Of a stretch of DNA of 64,000 bases, positions 36,822 to 45,667 are shown piece after piece. Both the position numbers and the translations under genes were made by a program. The DNA is from [Mycobacterium] vasticus (GTDB lineage: Bacteria > Actinomycetota > Actinomycetes > Mycobacteriales > Mycobacteriaceae): the NCBI RefSeq assembly GCF_020181595.1, contig NZ_CP084028.1:4308021-4372020 (forward strand), in the 5' to 3' direction. The notes beneath the pieces are model-generated. The model made no database searches. It was not told where the DNA came from and saw nothing but the letters and a program-made list of their open reading frames with translations. Each line of letters starts with the position of its first letter. Within the stretch, counting starts at the first letter, position 1.

Positions 36822-37631
36822 TCACGACACCAATTCGGCAGTGCGCCACCAGATCAGCGCGACGAACAGGGCCAGCAGCAGCACGCTGGCCGCCACCTGC
36901 ACCCGGGTCCGGTCCCGCTGCGGCGGATAGACGTAGGCGAAGGCGACCACCACCCCGGTGATCAGTCCACCGACGTGACCCTGCCAACTGATGTTCGGAA
37001 TGGTGAAGGTGAAGACCAGGTTGATGACGATGATCGCGGCCACCCAGCCGATGTCCATCCGCAGCCGGCGGCCGATGACCAAGGTGGCGCCGAACAGGCC
37101 GAAGATGGCCCCCGAGGCACCGGCGGTCGCTGAGGTGACTGGTGCCAGCAGGTAGACGGCCACCGAACCACCCAGTGCGCTGAGCAGATACATCGCGCCG
37201 AACCGCGCCCGGCCGAGCAGACCCTCCAGTTGCGGTCCCACCACGTAGAGCGCCCACATGTTGAGCAGCAGGTGCATCGCGCCGTAGTGCAGGAACGCCG
37301 AGGTCAGCAGGCGGTAGAGCTGGCCGTGGGCCACCGCCGGCGTCCAGAGCACCAGCTCGGAGTCCAGGTCACGGGAGGACACCTGCGCGACGAAGGCCAG
37401 CACGCACAACGCGATCAGCCCGTAGCTGACCACCGGCGCACCCGAGGCCGCCCGAACCCCGCGAACCCGGGGCCGGGTGGTGCGGCGCAGCTGGGCGGCT
37501 CCGGCCTGCGCGCAGTCCACGCAGTGCTGGCCGACGGCCGCGCTTCGCATGCAGTCACCGCAGATGTGGCGATCGCAGCGGGTGCAGCGCAGCGCGGTGA
37601 CCCGATCGGGGTGCCGGTAGCAGACGGTCAT
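36822..37631 (-). CDS. Rhomboid intramembrane serine protease with N-terminal zinc finger (Rv0110-like)
   Basis: The 269-residue protein begins with a Cys/His-rich B-box-like finger (Cys4, His7, Cys16, Cys19, Cys24, Cys27, His36, Cys37, Cys40). A six-helix rhomboid domain follows. The catalytic Ser173 lies in GASGAIFG and His219 in WQGHVGG, with the conserved HLLLNM (His120, Asn124) in helix 2. It cleaves transmembrane proteins within the membrane; substrates are unknown. It lies on the same strand as the acyltransferase gene with a 146-base gap, the order of Rv0110-Rv0111. Confidence 0.93.
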   Translation of the reverse strand: MTVCYRHPDRVTALRCTRCDRHICGDCMRSAAVGQHCVDCAQAGAAQLRRTTRPRVRGVRAASGAPVVSYGLIALCVLAFVAQVSSRDLDSELVLWTPAVAHGQLYRLLTSAFLHYGAMHLLLNMWALYVVGPQLEGLLGRARFGAMYLLSALGGSVAVYLLAPVTSATAGASGAIFGLFGATLVIGRRLRMDIGWVAAIIVINLVFTFTIPNISWQGHVGGLITGVVVAFAYVYPPQRDRTRVQVAASVLLLALFVALIWWRTAELVS

Positions 37632-37673
37632 GGGTTACACCTTCTCATCGACCCACCGGTAGGTTCTGCAGCT

Positions 37674-38315
37674 GTGGCACCTCAGACACCCCGCCGGCCC
37701 TTCAACGACACCGTCACCCGGTTCTGGAGCTTCGCGGCTCCGGCCTACGACGCTGCGTACCTGCAACAGCTGGTCTATAAGCCGGCCCAGGACGAGCTGA
37801 TCGCCGCGCTGCGCGCCCATGCGCCGGCCCGGGTCGCCGACATCGCGTGCGGCACCGGCATCCTGGCCGACCGCATCGAGCGCGAGCTGGCGCCCGAGAC
37901 GGTTTACGGCGTGGACATGTCCGAGGGCATGCTCGCCCAGGCAAGGGAGCGTTCGTCACGGGTGCAGTGGCTGACCGGGCCGGCCGAGCAGCTGCCGTTC
38001 GCCGACGGTGCGCTCGACGCCCTGGTCACCAGCTCGGCGTTTCACTTCTTCAACCAGCCGGCGGCGGTGCGGGAGTTCTATCGGGTGCTGGCGCCGGGCG
38101 GCATGGCGGCGGTGACCGCGATGAGCCCGCGACTGCCCGATCCGCTGCGGCAGTTCTCGGGCCTGCGGTGGAACCCGGCGAAGCAGCCCACCCCCAGCGA
38201 GATGCGCGCGTTGTTCACCGATGCCGGGTTCACCGTCGCCGACCAGCATCGGGTGGCGCGCCCGGCGTGGACGCTGATCGTGTCCGACCTGATCACGGTG
38301 GGCGTCAAGGCGTAG
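37674..38315 (+). CDS. Class I SAM-dependent methyltransferase (UbiE/methyltransferase-11 type)
   Basis: The 213-residue protein has the SAM-binding motif VADIACGTGILA, the acidic residue ending strand 2 in YGVDMSEGMLAQA, and the motif-IV/post-I region FADGALDALVTSSAFHFF. This is the methyltransferase-11 pattern for small-molecule or lipid substrates. The start is the GTG at 37674; further in-frame sequence to 37230 runs through the divergent rhomboid gene. Only 42 bases separate it from the rhomboid start, so the two promoters must overlap. The substrate is unknown. Confidence 0.85.
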   Translation: MAPQTPRRPFNDTVTRFWSFAAPAYDAAYLQQLVYKPAQDELIAALRAHAPARVADIACGTGILADRIERELAPETVYGVDMSEGMLAQARERSSRVQWLTGPAEQLPFADGALDALVTSSAFHFFNQPAAVREFYRVLAPGGMAAVTAMSPRLPDPLRQFSGLRWNPAKQPTPSEMRALFTDAGFTVADQHRVARPAWTLIVSDLITVGVKA

Positions 38316-38333
38316 CAGGTACCTTCGTCAGGT

Positions 38334-38777
38334 ATGAGACCGATGAAGCAGGCCGGGGCGGTGGCTGTCGCGCTGACGGCCTGGTTCGCCGGCGCCGGGA
38401 CCGCCGGGGCTGATCCGGCCCCGGCTCCCCCGCCCGCGCCCAAGCAGGTGATCGATGCCGACGGCACGTTCACGGTCGGGAAGGACATCGTGCCCGGCAC
38501 CTACCGCTCCGACGGGCCGCGGGACGGCAACGCCTGCTACTGGCGGCGGATCAGCGGCGGCAAGACCGTCGACAGCGCCATGACCAAGCAGCCGCAGGTG
38601 GTGCTGATCGAGCCGGGCGACACGGCGTTTCGCACCGATCGGTGCCAGACCTGGCACCTGACCGAATGCCCGCCCACCTGCGCACCGGTGCCGCAGCAGT
38701 CGGTGAACCTGCCGGATGTGCTGAAGGGCTTTGTGCCGCAACCGAAGCCGGCCCCCGCTCCCGCTCCCGCCGGCTAA
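38334..38777 (+). CDS. Small secreted cysteine-containing protein
   Basis: The 147-residue protein has a signal peptide ending TAGA-DPAPAPPP, a Pro/Ala-rich segment, then a compact domain starting DGTFTVGKDIVPGTYRSDGP. Four Cys residues (in NACYW, DRCQTW and TECPPTCAP) could form two disulfides outside the cell. A Pro/Ala/Lys tail ends the chain. Many mycobacterial and Streptomyces secreted proteins share the V-G-x-D-I-x-P-G-T-Y core, but their function is unknown. It lies 18 bases after the methyltransferase stop on the same strand, so it is probably co-transcribed. Confidence 0.82.
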   Translation: MRPMKQAGAVAVALTAWFAGAGTAGADPAPAPPPAPKQVIDADGTFTVGKDIVPGTYRSDGPRDGNACYWRRISGGKTVDSAMTKQPQVVLIEPGDTAFRTDRCQTWHLTECPPTCAPVPQQSVNLPDVLKGFVPQPKPAPAPAPAG

Positions 38778-38778
38778 A

Positions 38779-40182
38779 TCAGAACAGCCCCTGCAGGGTG
38801 CTGCTGATCGATGACACGGTCTCCTGCAACACCATGTACTCGATGCCCAACCCCAGCGTCATCAGACCGGTTTCCGCCGCCAGCGGCAACCCGAAGGCGT
38901 CCAGCGGGTTCGACGCGATGTTGTCGGCGAACAGGGTGGCGGCATAGGCCGGCACGTTGACCGACAGCCCGGTGATGATGTCGGCAGTCGGCAGCAACGT
39001 CGAATACGCCTGCGAGAAGACCGAAGTCAGCGCATTGATGATGTCGGTGAACGACGGTGCCGAGCCCGCGGCCAGATCACCGAGTGCGGACGTCGAGGCG
39101 GTCGCCGCGGGGTGCTCCAGGTCGTTGAGGAAGGCGGTGAAGCCCTGCTGCAGGGCAGGACCCATGTTGTTCATCGCGGTGGTCAGCTGCGCGGTCGACG
39201 GGAACAGCCCGAAGGTGGTGGGCACGTTGGCCTGCCCAACATCCCAGCCGTTGTTGTCGGGGTTGTCGTAGCCCAGGTTGACGATCTGCGTCAGGGCCGG
39301 GTTGAGCAGATCGACCAGGGCATGGCCGATCCCCGGGATGCCCTCGAAGGGCCGTAGCAGCGGCAACACCTGGTCGGAGGCCATCGGGACCATGTAGTAG
39401 GTGGTGTTGCCGTCGTAGCCGGCGGTGGTGGGCAGCAGGATCGCGTTGTTGATCTGGTCGGGGGTCAGGTCCCGGTAGGTCGGGTGGACGTACTCGATCC
39501 CGAGGAACGCGTTGAGGTCGGCCAGGAAGTTCAGGGTGTACTTCGGGAAGTCGGCGAAGCCGTCGTATTCCTGGGTGTAGATGGTGGTGTCATAACTGGT
39601 GTCCGGCGGGGTGGCGCCGCTGAACGTGATGCCCAGACTCGGCAGGCTCAGCCCGGCGAAGCGCTCCAGCAGGCCGCCGTCGGGGTTGCTGGGGTCACCG
39701 ACGAGGACGAACTTGACCGCGTCGGCGGCCACCCCGTCCTTCTCCAGGTTCGGCATGACCATCCCGGAGATCGTGGAGCTCTGCGATTCGCCGAAGACCG
39801 CGACGGTGTTGCCCGCGGCGACCTGATTCTCGATGTCGCTGGTCAGGATCGTGGTGCCCTGGGCGAACGACTGGTCGAACGGCAGGCTCTTGACGCCGGT
39901 GTAGATCGGCGATCCGCCCTCGGGGGTGAAAACACCCTGAGGGACCGCACCGGGGAGGATCCGCTGGATGTAGGCATTGGCGCCGTCGATGTAGTCCTGC
40001 GACGGAATCGGTGTGCCGGTGCCACCGACGACCAGGCCCACGTCTTCGCCCGCGGCCAGCGCGACGGCGCGGATCTGCGGCGATGCCCCGGCCGGTACGG
40101 CTGGAGTGGCGGCCAGCAGGCCGGCGCCCACCAGGGTGACGCCGGAGGTGGCACAGAGTCGGAGTGCAGTACGAGAGTCCAC
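38779..40182 (-). CDS. PE-PPE domain serine hydrolase without a PE domain
   Basis: The 467-residue protein has an N-terminal signal peptide (about residues 1-33, ending near PAGAS) instead of a PE or PPE domain. A PE-PPE (PF08237) alpha/beta-hydrolase domain follows. The nucleophile is Ser133 in FGESQSS, the G-x-S-x-S pentapeptide of this family. The C-terminal 120 residues are mostly helical and hydrophobic. PE-PPE domains hydrolyse or transfer esters; one, Chp2/PE-PPE, assembles acyltrehaloses. It begins with GTG. Its stop lies one base after the stop of the convergent secreted protein gene, with no hairpin between. Confidence 0.87.
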   Translation of the reverse strand: MDSRTALRLCATSGVTLVGAGLLAATPAVPAGASPQIRAVALAAGEDVGLVVGGTGTPIPSQDYIDGANAYIQRILPGAVPQGVFTPEGGSPIYTGVKSLPFDQSFAQGTTILTSDIENQVAAGNTVAVFGESQSSTISGMVMPNLEKDGVAADAVKFVLVGDPSNPDGGLLERFAGLSLPSLGITFSGATPPDTSYDTTIYTQEYDGFADFPKYTLNFLADLNAFLGIEYVHPTYRDLTPDQINNAILLPTTAGYDGNTTYYMVPMASDQVLPLLRPFEGIPGIGHALVDLLNPALTQIVNLGYDNPDNNGWDVGQANVPTTFGLFPSTAQLTTAMNNMGPALQQGFTAFLNDLEHPAATASTSALGDLAAGSAPSFTDIINALTSVFSQAYSTLLPTADIITGLSVNVPAYAATLFADNIASNPLDAFGLPLAAETGLMTLGLGIEYMVLQETVSSISSTLQGLF

Positions 40183-40224
40183 TCCTGAACCCTATGGGCA
40201 ATAAAGCTGAGTGTTCAATGAAAA

Positions 40225-40827
40225 TCAGCTGGATGTTACCGGCCGGTCCAGAAGTAGCGTCGCGGCGTCGACCAGCGTCTGGATCACTTCGTCGGTGCTG
40301 AAATCGCTGAGCCACAGGTTGGGTGTGTCGGTGCGGTGCAGCATCGCCACGCCGTGCAGCGCCACCGAGAGCGCCGCGGCGATCCGCTCCGACCCTGACG
40401 TCTTGCCGCTGCAGGCCAGCAGCGCACGGGTGACGGTGTCGAGGGCCTGACGGGCGGCCGGCGGCGCCTGACCGTCCTGGGTCATCAGCGCATAGCGCAA
40501 CGGGTGGCGCTGGGCGAACGACACATACACCCGGCAGCCGATCAGCAGCCGCTCGCGAGGGTCGGTGGCCGACTGGACCCGGTCGGCGATCTCTTCGGAC
40601 ACCTGAAGCCAGCTGGCCTCCGCTACGGCTTCGAGCACCCGGTCCCGGTCCTCGAAGTGGCCGTAGACCGACGGTGCGGCGATGCCGGCCTCCCGGGCGA
40701 TGCTGCGCAGCGACACCTCACCCTCGCTGTCGGCGGCGTCGATGACGCGGGTGGCCGCCGCGAGGATCTCGTCGCGCAGCAGCCCGCCATGGCCGCGCAG
40801 ATTGCGCTGACGAGGGGTACGGGGCAC
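40225..40827 (-). CDS. TetR-family regulator (divergent from mmpS-mmpL 1)
   Basis: The 200-residue protein has a TetR DNA-binding domain in residues 15-65, with helix-turn-helix SLRSIAREAGIAAPSVYGHF. A ligand-binding C-terminal domain follows, of the type linked with Trp-His-Gly-like motifs (ALHGVAML). The GTG start is 122 bases from the divergent mmpS start. A palindrome (40837-40850) lies ten bases beyond its start codon and is its likely operator. It probably represses itself and mmpS-mmpL. Upstream-divergent TetR regulators control several MmpS-MmpL efflux systems. Confidence 0.87.
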   Translation of the reverse strand: MPRTPRQRNLRGHGGLLRDEILAAATRVIDAADSEGEVSLRSIAREAGIAAPSVYGHFEDRDRVLEAVAEASWLQVSEEIADRVQSATDPRERLLIGCRVYVSFAQRHPLRYALMTQDGQAPPAARQALDTVTRALLACSGKTSGSERIAAALSVALHGVAMLHRTDTPNLWLSDFSTDEVIQTLVDAATLLLDRPVTSS

Positions 40828-40836
40828 ACCGACATC

Positions 40837-40850
40837 CTAACGGCTGTTAG
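40837..40850. promoter_or_regulatory. Palindromic operator for the divergent TetR
   Basis: CTAACGGCTGTTAG is a perfect CTAAC-N4-GTTAG inverted repeat (the centre is imperfect) in the TetR-mmpS divergent region. TAAC/GTTA half-sites are typical for mycobacterial TetR operators. A TTGACT hexamer follows immediately (40851-40856) and may be the mmpS -35, so binding would block the promoter. Confidence 0.6.
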
Positions 40851-40949
40851 TTGACTGTATCTGCGTGCTGCGCAACACCGTGGCGACGAGTGTGAGCTGG
40901 CACAATCTAACTTTACAAGCGTTTCCTTATGACCGTAAGGTCAGCGGTC

Positions 40950-41396
40950 ATGAGCGCAATGCGAAAGCTGCGGGGGCCGCTGGAACGGCTGTGGATCGTG
41001 CTGGTGATCGTCCCGGTCGTCGCGGTCGGCGCCCTGGTCATCTACCGGTTCCACGGTGTCTTCGGCGCCCAGGGCGCGGCGGCCTCGGGCAACGGCGGCG
41101 GCCAGATCGTCTCGACCGTGCCCAAGTACGTCACCTACGAGGTCTACGGCCCCGAAGGCACCTCGGGCATGGTCAGCTACGTCGACGAGCGGGCCCAGTC
41201 CCAGGAGGCGACGTTCGCCTCGCTGCCCTGGTCACTGACCATGACCACCACCGGGCCCAGCGTGTTCGCCAACGTGATGGCCCAGGGTGACAGCTCCGAG
41301 CTGGGCTGCCGGATCACCGTCAACGGTGAGCTGCGCGACCAGCAGCACGCCGACGGCCACGCGGCCGCGACGTTCTGCGTGGTGAAAGCGGCATGA
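40950..41396 (+). CDS. MmpS-family accessory membrane protein 1
   Basis: The 148-residue protein has a short cytoplasmic N-terminus, one transmembrane helix (LWIVLVIVPVVAVGALVIY) and an external domain with the MmpS signature YVTYEVYGPEGTSGMVSYVD. A single conserved Cys pair occurs (GCRITVNGEL and TFCVVKA). MmpS proteins assist the cognate MmpL in exporting lipids or siderophores. The start at 40950 follows AAGG; an ATG at 40929 has no ribosome site. The stop overlaps the mmpL start by 4 bases (ATGA), so the pair is coupled. Confidence 0.92.
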   Translation: MSAMRKLRGPLERLWIVLVIVPVVAVGALVIYRFHGVFGAQGAAASGNGGGQIVSTVPKYVTYEVYGPEGTSGMVSYVDERAQSQEATFASLPWSLTMTTTGPSVFANVMAQGDSSELGCRITVNGELRDQQHADGHAAATFCVVKAA

Positions 41397-44332
41397 GCGG
41401 CCATCATGCTGGGGGCCCGGCCACCGAGTCCCGCTATCCGCGGGTGATCCGGGCGCTGTCCATCCCGATCATCCTGTTCTGGCTCGCCGCCACCGCGGCC
41501 ACCAATCTGCTGGTGCCGCAGCTGGAGATCGTCGGCGCCCACAACGCCGTCTCGCTGTCGCCGCAGGATGCGCCGTCGGTGATGGCGATGAAGCACATCG
41601 GCGAGAAGTTCGGCGAGTTCAGCTCCGACAGCGTGTTGATGATCGTGCTGGAGGGCCCGGACGGCTCAGGCGAGCTGGGCGAGGACGCGCACCGCTACTA
41701 CGACCGGCTGGTGGCAAGCCTGCAGGCCAACACCGCCCACGTCGAACACGTGCAGGACTTCTGGGGCGACCGGGTCACCTCGGCGGGATCGCAGAGCGAG
41801 GACGGCCGGGCCGCCTACGTGCAGGTCCATCTGGCGGGAAACCAGGGCTCGGCCCAGGGCGTGGAATCGGTCGACGCGGTGCGCGAGATCGTGGAGCACT
41901 CCGATCCGCCGGCCGGCCTGCGGTCGTACGTGACCGGTCAGGCGGCCCTGGTCGCCGACACCAACGAGGCCGGCGACGCCTCCATGGTGAAGATGACCGG
42001 GATCACCCTGGCCGTCATCGCGGTGATGCTGCTGGTGGTGTACCGCTCGATCGCCACCACCTTGATCGGCCTGCTGGTGGTGGTCACCGAGATGAGCATG
42101 GCCCGCGGGCTGATCGCGGTGCTGGCCGACTTCCACGTCTTCGCGATCTCCACCTTCGTGGTCAGCATCCTGACCGCGCTGGCGATCGCGGCCGGAACCG
42201 ACTACTGGATCTTCCTCATCGGCCGCTATCACGAGGCCCGCAACGCAGGTGAAGATCCCCGATCCGCCCAACGCACAACGCTGTCCAGTGTCAGCCACGT
42301 GATCCTGGGCTCCGGGCTGACCATCGCCGGGGCCATGCTGTGCCTGCACTTCACCCGGCTGAACTACTTCAACACGCTGGCGGTGCCGTGTGCGCTGGGC
42401 ATGTTCACCATCCTGTTGATGGGGCTGACGTTCGCGCCGGCGGTGCTCGCGCTCGGCAGCCGGTTCGGCCTGCTCGACCCCAAGCAGGCGACCAGCGCCG
42501 GTGGCTGGCGCAGGGTGGGCACCGCGGTGGTTCGCTGGCCGCTGCCGATCCTGGCCGCCGCCACCGCCGTTGCCGCCGTGGGTGTTCTGGTGCTGCCGGG
42601 TTACCAGACCAGCTACGACAACCGGCACTACATTCCCGCCGACGTGCCGTCCAACATCGGCTACGCCGCCGCCGAGAAGCACTTCAGCTCCGCGCGGATG
42701 AACCCCGACATGCTGATGGTCGAAACCGACCACGACATGCGCAACTCCCGCGACATGCTGGTGCTGGATCGTATCGCCCGCAACATCTTCCGTGTTCCCG
42801 GCGTCGAGCGGGTGCAGTCCATCACCCGGCCGCTGGGCCCGCCGCTGGAGCACGGCTCGGTGCCGTTCCAGATCAGCGCGCAGGGCGTGACGATGCGGGA
42901 GAACCTGCAATTCCTCAAAGCCCGCTTGGACGACACCCAGACCATGGCCGACCAGCTGACCTCGATGGTCGCGGTGATGGACCGGCTGCACGGGCTGACC
43001 GTGCAGCTGTCCGACGCCACCCACGGCACCGATGAGGCCGCCCACGACATGCAGGGCACCATGGAAGAGGTTCGGGACCGGATCGCCGACTTCGACGACG
43101 AGGTCCGGCCGCTGCGGAACTACTTCTATTGGGAGCCGCACTGTTTCAATATCGGCGTCTGCAACGCGTTCCGGTCGATGTTCGACGCCACCGACGGCTT
43201 CGACAAGCTGGCCGAGAACACCGCGGCGCTGGCCGGCCAGCTGGACCGGGTGGATGTGATCACCCCGGAGATCGCCGCTCAGATCCCGCCGATGATGGCC
43301 ATCACCACCAACATGCGCGACCTGATGCTGACCATGCACAGCAGCTTCAGCCAAGTCGTCACCCAACTGGAGCAGATGACCGACACCGCCGCGGTGATGG
43401 GCCAGGTGTTCGACGACGCCCGCAACGACGACATGTTCTACCTGCCGCCGGAAGCCTTTGACAGTCCGGACTTTCAGCGCGGCATGGAGCTGATGATGTC
43501 GCCGGACGGCCAGGCGGCGCGCATCCTGATCACCCACGACACCGACCCGGCCACCGTCGAGGGCATCGCGACCGTCGGGGCCGAGTTGCAGGCGGCCAAG
43601 GAGGCCGTCAAGGGCACCCCGTTGGCCAAGGCGAGGTTCTATCTGGGCGGCACCGCCGCCACCTACGCCGACATCGCGACCGGCGCGCACTACGACCTGC
43701 TGATCGCGGCGATCGCCGCCATCATCCTGATCTTCGTGGTGATGCTGCTGATCACCCGGGCGCTGGTCGCCTCGATCGTGATCGTCGGGACCGTGGTGCT
43801 CTCGCTGGCGTCGTCGTTCGGGCTGTCGGTGCTGTTGTGGCAGTACGTGTTCGGCGTCGAACTGCAGTGGCTGGTGATCGCGATGAGCGTGATCGTGCTG
43901 CTGGCGGTGGGCTCGGACTACAACCTGCTGGTGGTCTCCCGGATGAAGGAGGAGATCGGGGCGGGCTTGAAAACCGGGCTGATCCGCGCCATGGGCGCCA
44001 CCGGCAAGGTCGTGACGGCAGCCGGAATGGTATTCGCGTTCACGATGATCGCGATGATCGCCAGCGACCTGCGCTCGGTCGGGCAGATCGGCACCACCAT
44101 CGGGCTGGGCCTGCTGTTCGACACGTTCATCGTGCGCAGCCTGATCACCCCGTCGATCGCCGCGCTGCTGGGCCGGTGGTTCTGGTGGCCGATCAACGTG
44201 CACCGCCGGCCCGCCCCCACCTCCCCGCCGAGCGTGAACTCAGTCGCACGCTCGGGCGCCGAGCGTGCAGCCACCTTCACTCTCGGCGGGGAGAATCGGG
44301 AGGGAGCGCCGGTATTGTCGGCTCATGCTTGA
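41393..44332 (+). CDS. MmpL-family RND transporter 1
   Basis: The 979-residue protein has two six-helix bundles, each after a large periplasmic loop, the standard RND layout. The proton-relay motifs are GTDYWIFLIGRYHEAR in the first bundle and GSDYNLLVVSRMKEE in the second. A Cys pair in PHCFNIGVCNAF sits in the second loop, as in MmpL4/MmpL5. This suggests lipid or siderophore export rather than TMM export. The last ~40 residues do not look like MmpL and are encoded by a nested palindrome (44221-44293); the native end may have been extended by it. It overlaps mmpS and the next gene by a few bases. Confidence 0.93.
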   Translation: MSGHHAGGPATESRYPRVIRALSIPIILFWLAATAATNLLVPQLEIVGAHNAVSLSPQDAPSVMAMKHIGEKFGEFSSDSVLMIVLEGPDGSGELGEDAHRYYDRLVASLQANTAHVEHVQDFWGDRVTSAGSQSEDGRAAYVQVHLAGNQGSAQGVESVDAVREIVEHSDPPAGLRSYVTGQAALVADTNEAGDASMVKMTGITLAVIAVMLLVVYRSIATTLIGLLVVVTEMSMARGLIAVLADFHVFAISTFVVSILTALAIAAGTDYWIFLIGRYHEARNAGEDPRSAQRTTLSSVSHVILGSGLTIAGAMLCLHFTRLNYFNTLAVPCALGMFTILLMGLTFAPAVLALGSRFGLLDPKQATSAGGWRRVGTAVVRWPLPILAAATAVAAVGVLVLPGYQTSYDNRHYIPADVPSNIGYAAAEKHFSSARMNPDMLMVETDHDMRNSRDMLVLDRIARNIFRVPGVERVQSITRPLGPPLEHGSVPFQISAQGVTMRENLQFLKARLDDTQTMADQLTSMVAVMDRLHGLTVQLSDATHGTDEAAHDMQGTMEEVRDRIADFDDEVRPLRNYFYWEPHCFNIGVCNAFRSMFDATDGFDKLAENTAALAGQLDRVDVITPEIAAQIPPMMAITTNMRDLMLTMHSSFSQVVTQLEQMTDTAAVMGQVFDDARNDDMFYLPPEAFDSPDFQRGMELMMSPDGQAARILITHDTDPATVEGIATVGAELQAAKEAVKGTPLAKARFYLGGTAATYADIATGAHYDLLIAAIAAIILIFVVMLLITRALVASIVIVGTVVLSLASSFGLSVLLWQYVFGVELQWLVIAMSVIVLLAVGSDYNLLVVSRMKEEIGAGLKTGLIRAMGATGKVVTAAGMVFAFTMIAMIASDLRSVGQIGTTIGLGLLFDTFIVRSLITPSIAALLGRWFWWPINVHRRPAPTSPPSVNSVARSGAERAATFTLGGENREGAPVLSAHA
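44221..44293. repeat. Nested inverted repeat inside the 3' end of mmpL 1
   Basis: The outer arms CTCCCCGCCGAGCGTGAA (44221-44238) and TTCACTCTCGGCGGGGAG (44276-44293) match at 17 of 18 positions. Inside them GCACGCTCGG (44246-44255) and CCGAGCGTGC (44259-44268) match perfectly. GAGCGTG and its complement occur four times. This resembles a small mobile palindromic element or a terminator, yet it is translated as the mmpL C-terminus. Confidence 0.75.
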
Positions 44333-44999
44333 CGTGACCTACCGCAACGCCCGCGCCCGGATCACCGCGCTGGCCGCCGGGCTCACCGATGACCAGCTCG
44401 CCACCGGCGTTCCGGCCACGCCCGGCTGGACGGTGCACGAGCTGCTGGCCCACCTGGCCGGCGGTGCCGCCGACGCGAAAGCGAACCGGCTCGACGGTGC
44501 CCCCGAAGCGTCCTGGACCGCCCGGCACGTCGCCGAACGTCGCACCCGCCCGGTCGCCGAGCTGATGGCCGAATGGGAGGCCGACGCCCCGGTTGTGGAG
44601 GCCGCCCTGGTGGGCCAGAAGTTCGTCGGCCCCAATCTGGCCGCCGACGCCATCTGCCACGAGGCCGACCTGCACGAGGCGCTGGGCTTGGACCGCACCG
44701 ATCGTGAGCACTGGCAGCCCCTGCTGGATGTGATGGGCAATCTTCCCGGCCGGCGACTGCGCGACACCGCGACGCTGCTGATCAGCGACGAGCTGGGGCA
44801 GCAATGGCGTTGCGGGACAGGAGAAACCGTCTTCACGCTGCGTGCCGACGGCTACGAGCTGATGCGCGCGCTGTTCACCCGGCGCTCACGGCGCCAGATC
44901 GCCGCCTGGGACTGGTCGCCCGCACCTTCTGAGCAGCTAGTCGACAGCTTCGGCGCGTTCGGCCAACGCGACGACGACCAGCCGATTCCAGCCGCCTGA
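44325..44999 (+). CDS. Maleylpyruvate isomerase N-terminal (DinB-like) family protein
   Basis: The 224-residue protein has the mycothiol-dependent maleylpyruvate isomerase fold. TPGWTVHELLAHLAG carries the first metal His, and CHEADLHEALG carries the others. A short C-terminal domain follows. Family members use mycothiol as a cofactor for isomerisation or S-transfer, but many actinobacterial paralogues have no assigned reaction. The ATG at 44325 overlaps the 3' end of mmpL by 8 bases, so it may be expressed from the mmpS-mmpL operon. Its role there is not obvious. Confidence 0.8.
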   Translation: MLDVTYRNARARITALAAGLTDDQLATGVPATPGWTVHELLAHLAGGAADAKANRLDGAPEASWTARHVAERRTRPVAELMAEWEADAPVVEAALVGQKFVGPNLAADAICHEADLHEALGLDRTDREHWQPLLDVMGNLPGRRLRDTATLLISDELGQQWRCGTGETVFTLRADGYELMRALFTRRSRRQIAAWDWSPAPSEQLVDSFGAFGQRDDDQPIPAA

Positions 45000-45001
45000 C
45001 C

Positions 45002-45622
45002 TCACACCGAGCAGGCGGTGAGCCGCGGCGGTGAGAACGTCACCGAACCGACGCCGCCCAGGACCATGCCGTTGTCGGCCAGCGTCATCACGGTCACATA
45101 CGAACACGTCTGAATCTCGGTGAGGCCGTTGAGGTACACCACGTCGTAGGTGTATGCGAAGTTGCGCACCAGCTGCCCGGCCGTCCAGGGCGTGTCGACG
45201 ACGAACCCCAGCGACGACGCCGACCGCGCGCCCAGGGCCCGCGGACCGCTCTCCCCGATGTGCGGCTTGATCGAGAACGGCACCCCGTCGCGTTTGGTAC
45301 CGGTCAGCTCGATGCTGTTGATCCGGTATCCCGTGGCGGCCGCGGGCACCGGCTCCCCCGCCCGGATGTAGGTGCTGAACAGGATGGAGTAGTTCGTACC
45401 GCCGACGACCGCGGTGGTGCTGAAGCTGGTCGAGGTGAACTCCTCCGGCAGTTGCACGACGCAGTTGTCGATCAACTCGCCTGGGTCACCGCAGTCCGGC
45501 GAGCCGGGCGGTACCGCACGCGCCCGCGGTGCCGCAAGCGCGAGACCCAGTGCCGGCACCGACAACGCGGCGCCACGCACGAACAGTCGTCGAGAGATCG
45601 CGGTCTTCGATTGCTCTGTCAT
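45002..45622 (-). CDS. Tat-exported protein of unknown function
   Basis: The 206-residue protein has a twin-arginine signal (AISRRLFVRGAA, then a hydrophobic stretch ending APRARA-VPPG). The mature domain of about 165 residues is beta-rich with four or so Cys. It contains SIKPHIGESGPRALG and ends SVTFSPPRLTACSV. No cofactor or catalytic motif is visible. The ATG at 45622 follows from the signal peptide; an in-frame upstream ATG at 45658 is possible but would run into the divergent promoter. It is divergent from an MMPL transporter by 45 bases, which suggests a functional link. It is convergent with the isomerase-like gene. Confidence 0.78.
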   Translation of the reverse strand: MTEQSKTAISRRLFVRGAALSVPALGLALAAPRARAVPPGSPDCGDPGELIDNCVVQLPEEFTSTSFSTTAVVGGTNYSILFSTYIRAGEPVPAAATGYRINSIELTGTKRDGVPFSIKPHIGESGPRALGARSASSLGFVVDTPWTAGQLVRNFAYTYDVVYLNGLTEIQTCSYVTVMTLADNGMVLGGVGSVTFSPPRLTACSV

Positions 45623-45667
45623 CTGTTCAAGAGTACTTACCAGACCCAGCTGTGACATGCTCTTCAA

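Noticed and set aside
41666..44203. An 845-codon open frame opposite mmpL 1
   Set aside because: It reads as His/Gln/Gly-rich low-complexity sequence antisense to a well-conserved transporter.
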